Source: Thalassospira lohafexi
GTDB taxonomy: Bacteria > Pseudomonadota > Alphaproteobacteria > Rhodospirillales > Thalassospiraceae
Length of the DNA stretch: 64,000 bases
NCBI RefSeq assembly: GCF_002844275.1
Contig: NZ_NXGX01000010.1
Location: forward strand, 40,597-104,596
Direction: 5' to 3'
The notes under the pieces are model-generated. The model had not been told where the DNA came from. It saw nothing but the letters and a program-made list of their open reading frames with translations, and made no database searches. Made by a program: the position numbers and the translations under genes. Below are positions 63,132 through 64,000 of the stretch, piece after piece. Positions within the stretch are counted from its first letter, which is position 1. Every line of letters starts with the position of its first letter.

Positions 63132-63276
63132 CGGAAGCAAACTCCCTGCCCAGTCACCATACAAAACATAGTCTGTCTGTTTATGTGGGATGACGCTACG
63201 GATAATTCACCCTTACGGATAGGTCGAAAGTCTAATTTTTATCATCCCGGCCATCGCAGACAGGCCACAAACACGA

Positions 63277-63306
63277 AAAGGGCCGACTGTTTCCAGCCGG
63301 CCCCTT
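63277..63306 (-). terminator. Terminator after the RGG-rich gene
   Basis: On the minus strand AAGGGGCCGGCTG and CAGTCGGCCCTT pair around GAAA with one bulge and one weak pair and are followed by TTCG. It lies about 53 nt past the stop codon at 63359. Confidence 0.75.
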
Positions 63307-63358
63307 GGTATCTTTTGTCCGTCGTTATAGGGGGATATCCCGCCTATAAGATGTCAGC

Positions 63359-64000
63359 TTAGGCTGAACGACGTTTCATGCCCTGGTTGCCACCGCGACC
63401 TTCGCTGCGGCCTTCGCTGCGACCACCTTCGGCACGGCGCGGACGATCATTGAAGTCACGGCGGGCGCCGCCATCACCGCGCGCACCGTCACGACCGGCA
63501 CCATCACGATTGCGGAAGTTCGCAGCGCGTTCAGCACGCGGCTTGTCTGCACCGCGGCGTTCGCCACCATCACGACCCGCACCATCACGACCGGCACCTT
63601 CGCCACGCGGGCGGAAGTTACCACCGCGACCGGCACTGCGGTCTTCACGGTCACCGCGCGGGGCACGGTCATCATTGTCGAAACGCGGTTTGCGATCGGC
63701 ACGGAAGTCACCGCCATCACGGCGCGGACGATCAGAGAAATCACGACGTGCGCCATCGCGGGCACCGTCACGGCCCCCATCGCGTGCACCATCACGACCA
63801 CCGAAACCACGTGCTGCGCGTTCACCCTGAACACCATCACGCGGCCCGCCATCACGACCGCCGCCGAAGCTGCGACCACGACCGGCATCACGACCACCAT
63901 CGCGACCACCATCACGGGCAGCACCATCACGACCACCGCCGAAACCGCCGCGACCGCGACCGGCATCACGACCACCGCCGAAGCCACCACGACCACGACC
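63359..64000 (-). CDS. Arg/Gly/Asp-rich C-terminal tail, probably DEAD-box RNA helicase
   Basis: 213 codons of the 3' end of a gene entering from the right edge. The whole visible part is low complexity, built of RDGxR, RGG, GRGRGGFGGG and RRDF/DRPRR units, and it ends NQGMKRRSA before TAA. Such tails follow the helicase core of alphaproteobacterial RhlE/CsdA-type DEAD-box proteins and bind RNA nonspecifically. The catalytic part is off the window, so another RGG-rich RNA-binding protein is possible. The repeats keep other frames open as well. Confidence 0.6.
   Translation of the reverse strand, partial: GRGRGGFGGGRDAGRGRGGFGGGRDGAARDGGRDGGRDAGRGRSFGGGRDGGPRDGVQGERAARGFGGRDGARDGGRDGARDGARRDFSDRPRRDGGDFRADRKPRFDNDDRAPRGDREDRSAGRGGNFRPRGEGAGRDGAGRDGGERRGADKPRAERAANFRNRDGAGRDGARGDGGARRDFNDRPRRAEGGRSEGRSEGRGGNQGMKRRSA

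Noticed and set aside
63378..63830. Open plus-strand and alternative minus-strand frames in the repeat region
   Set aside because: They arise because the Arg-Gly-Asp codon repeat is free of stops in several frames; the products are Pro/Arg/Ser or Val/Ala low complexity.
63400..64000. Short repeated units resembling a CRISPR array
   Set aside because: Repeat units are of 6-12 bases with irregular spacing and follow a protein-coding period of three; no unique spacers and no cas genes.

Overview
The window reads as about 64 kb of chromosome from a free-living alphaproteobacterium. A marine Rhodospirillales member of the Thalassospira type fits best; this is inferred from gene content and sequence style, not from a marker gene. 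Coding density is high, most genes are on the minus strand, and GC is moderate. There is no rRNA, tRNA, CRISPR array, integrase or insertion sequence that I can recognise. The two visibly AT-rich stretches (about 17.4-18.4 kb and 56.2-57.0 kb) each hold one lone gene and are the best candidates for horizontal transfer.

Region 1 (1-32.8 kb) is a nearly complete purine-to-ammonia salvage locus. From right to left on the minus strand it carries uraH, xdhA, xdhB, xdhC, a guanine-deaminase-type gene and a purine-nucleoside-type ABC importer (ATPase, two permeases, BMP-family binding protein). Further left come the membrane urate hydroxylase puuD, the urea ABC importer urtABCDE and urease genes ureD, ureA, ureB and ureC (ureC runs off the left edge). 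Divergent from uraH, on the plus strand, lie puuE, uraD, alc and allA. Together these take purines to urate, 5-hydroxyisourate, OHCU, allantoin, allantoate, ureidoglycolate plus urea, and finally glyoxylate and ammonia. Two LysR regulators, a Tat-exported metallo-beta-lactamase-fold hydrolase, a histone-deacetylase-fold amidohydrolase and a bipartite PAS plus chemoreceptor pair are embedded in it. A sigma-54 promoter precedes urtA, as expected for nitrogen control.

Region 2 (32.9-47.7 kb) has a periplasmic delta-class carbonic anhydrase, a TPR lipoprotein whose former downstream partner (a HAD phosphatase) is reduced to a remnant, a DUF4153-like membrane protein and the sdhCDAB operon. It continues with an endonuclease/phosphatase-fold protein, a mesaconyl-CoA hydratase-like plus malyl-CoA lyase/thioesterase-like pair, and a marR-aaeB-aaeX-aaeA type aromatic-acid efflux operon.

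Region 3 (47.8-57.0 kb) is the most accessory-looking. An AAA ATPase, an exported EndoU-type nuclease, a small acidic protein that could be its immunity partner and a beta-lactamase-fold protein lie in one tight minus-strand cluster. Next is the phage-shock operon pspABC with divergent pspF and a sigma-54 promoter. An outer-membrane barrel protein, a conserved hypothetical and a lone AbiJ-type abortive-infection gene follow.

Region 4 (57.0-64 kb) holds acyl-CoA catabolism genes (PaaI thioesterase, isovaleryl-CoA dehydrogenase, thiolase, beta-carbonic anhydrase, short-chain acyl-CoA dehydrogenase) behind a palindromic operator resembling LiuR sites. A polar amino-acid-type binding protein follows, then the Arg/Gly/Asp-rich tail of a protein that is probably a DEAD-box RNA helicase and runs off the right edge.
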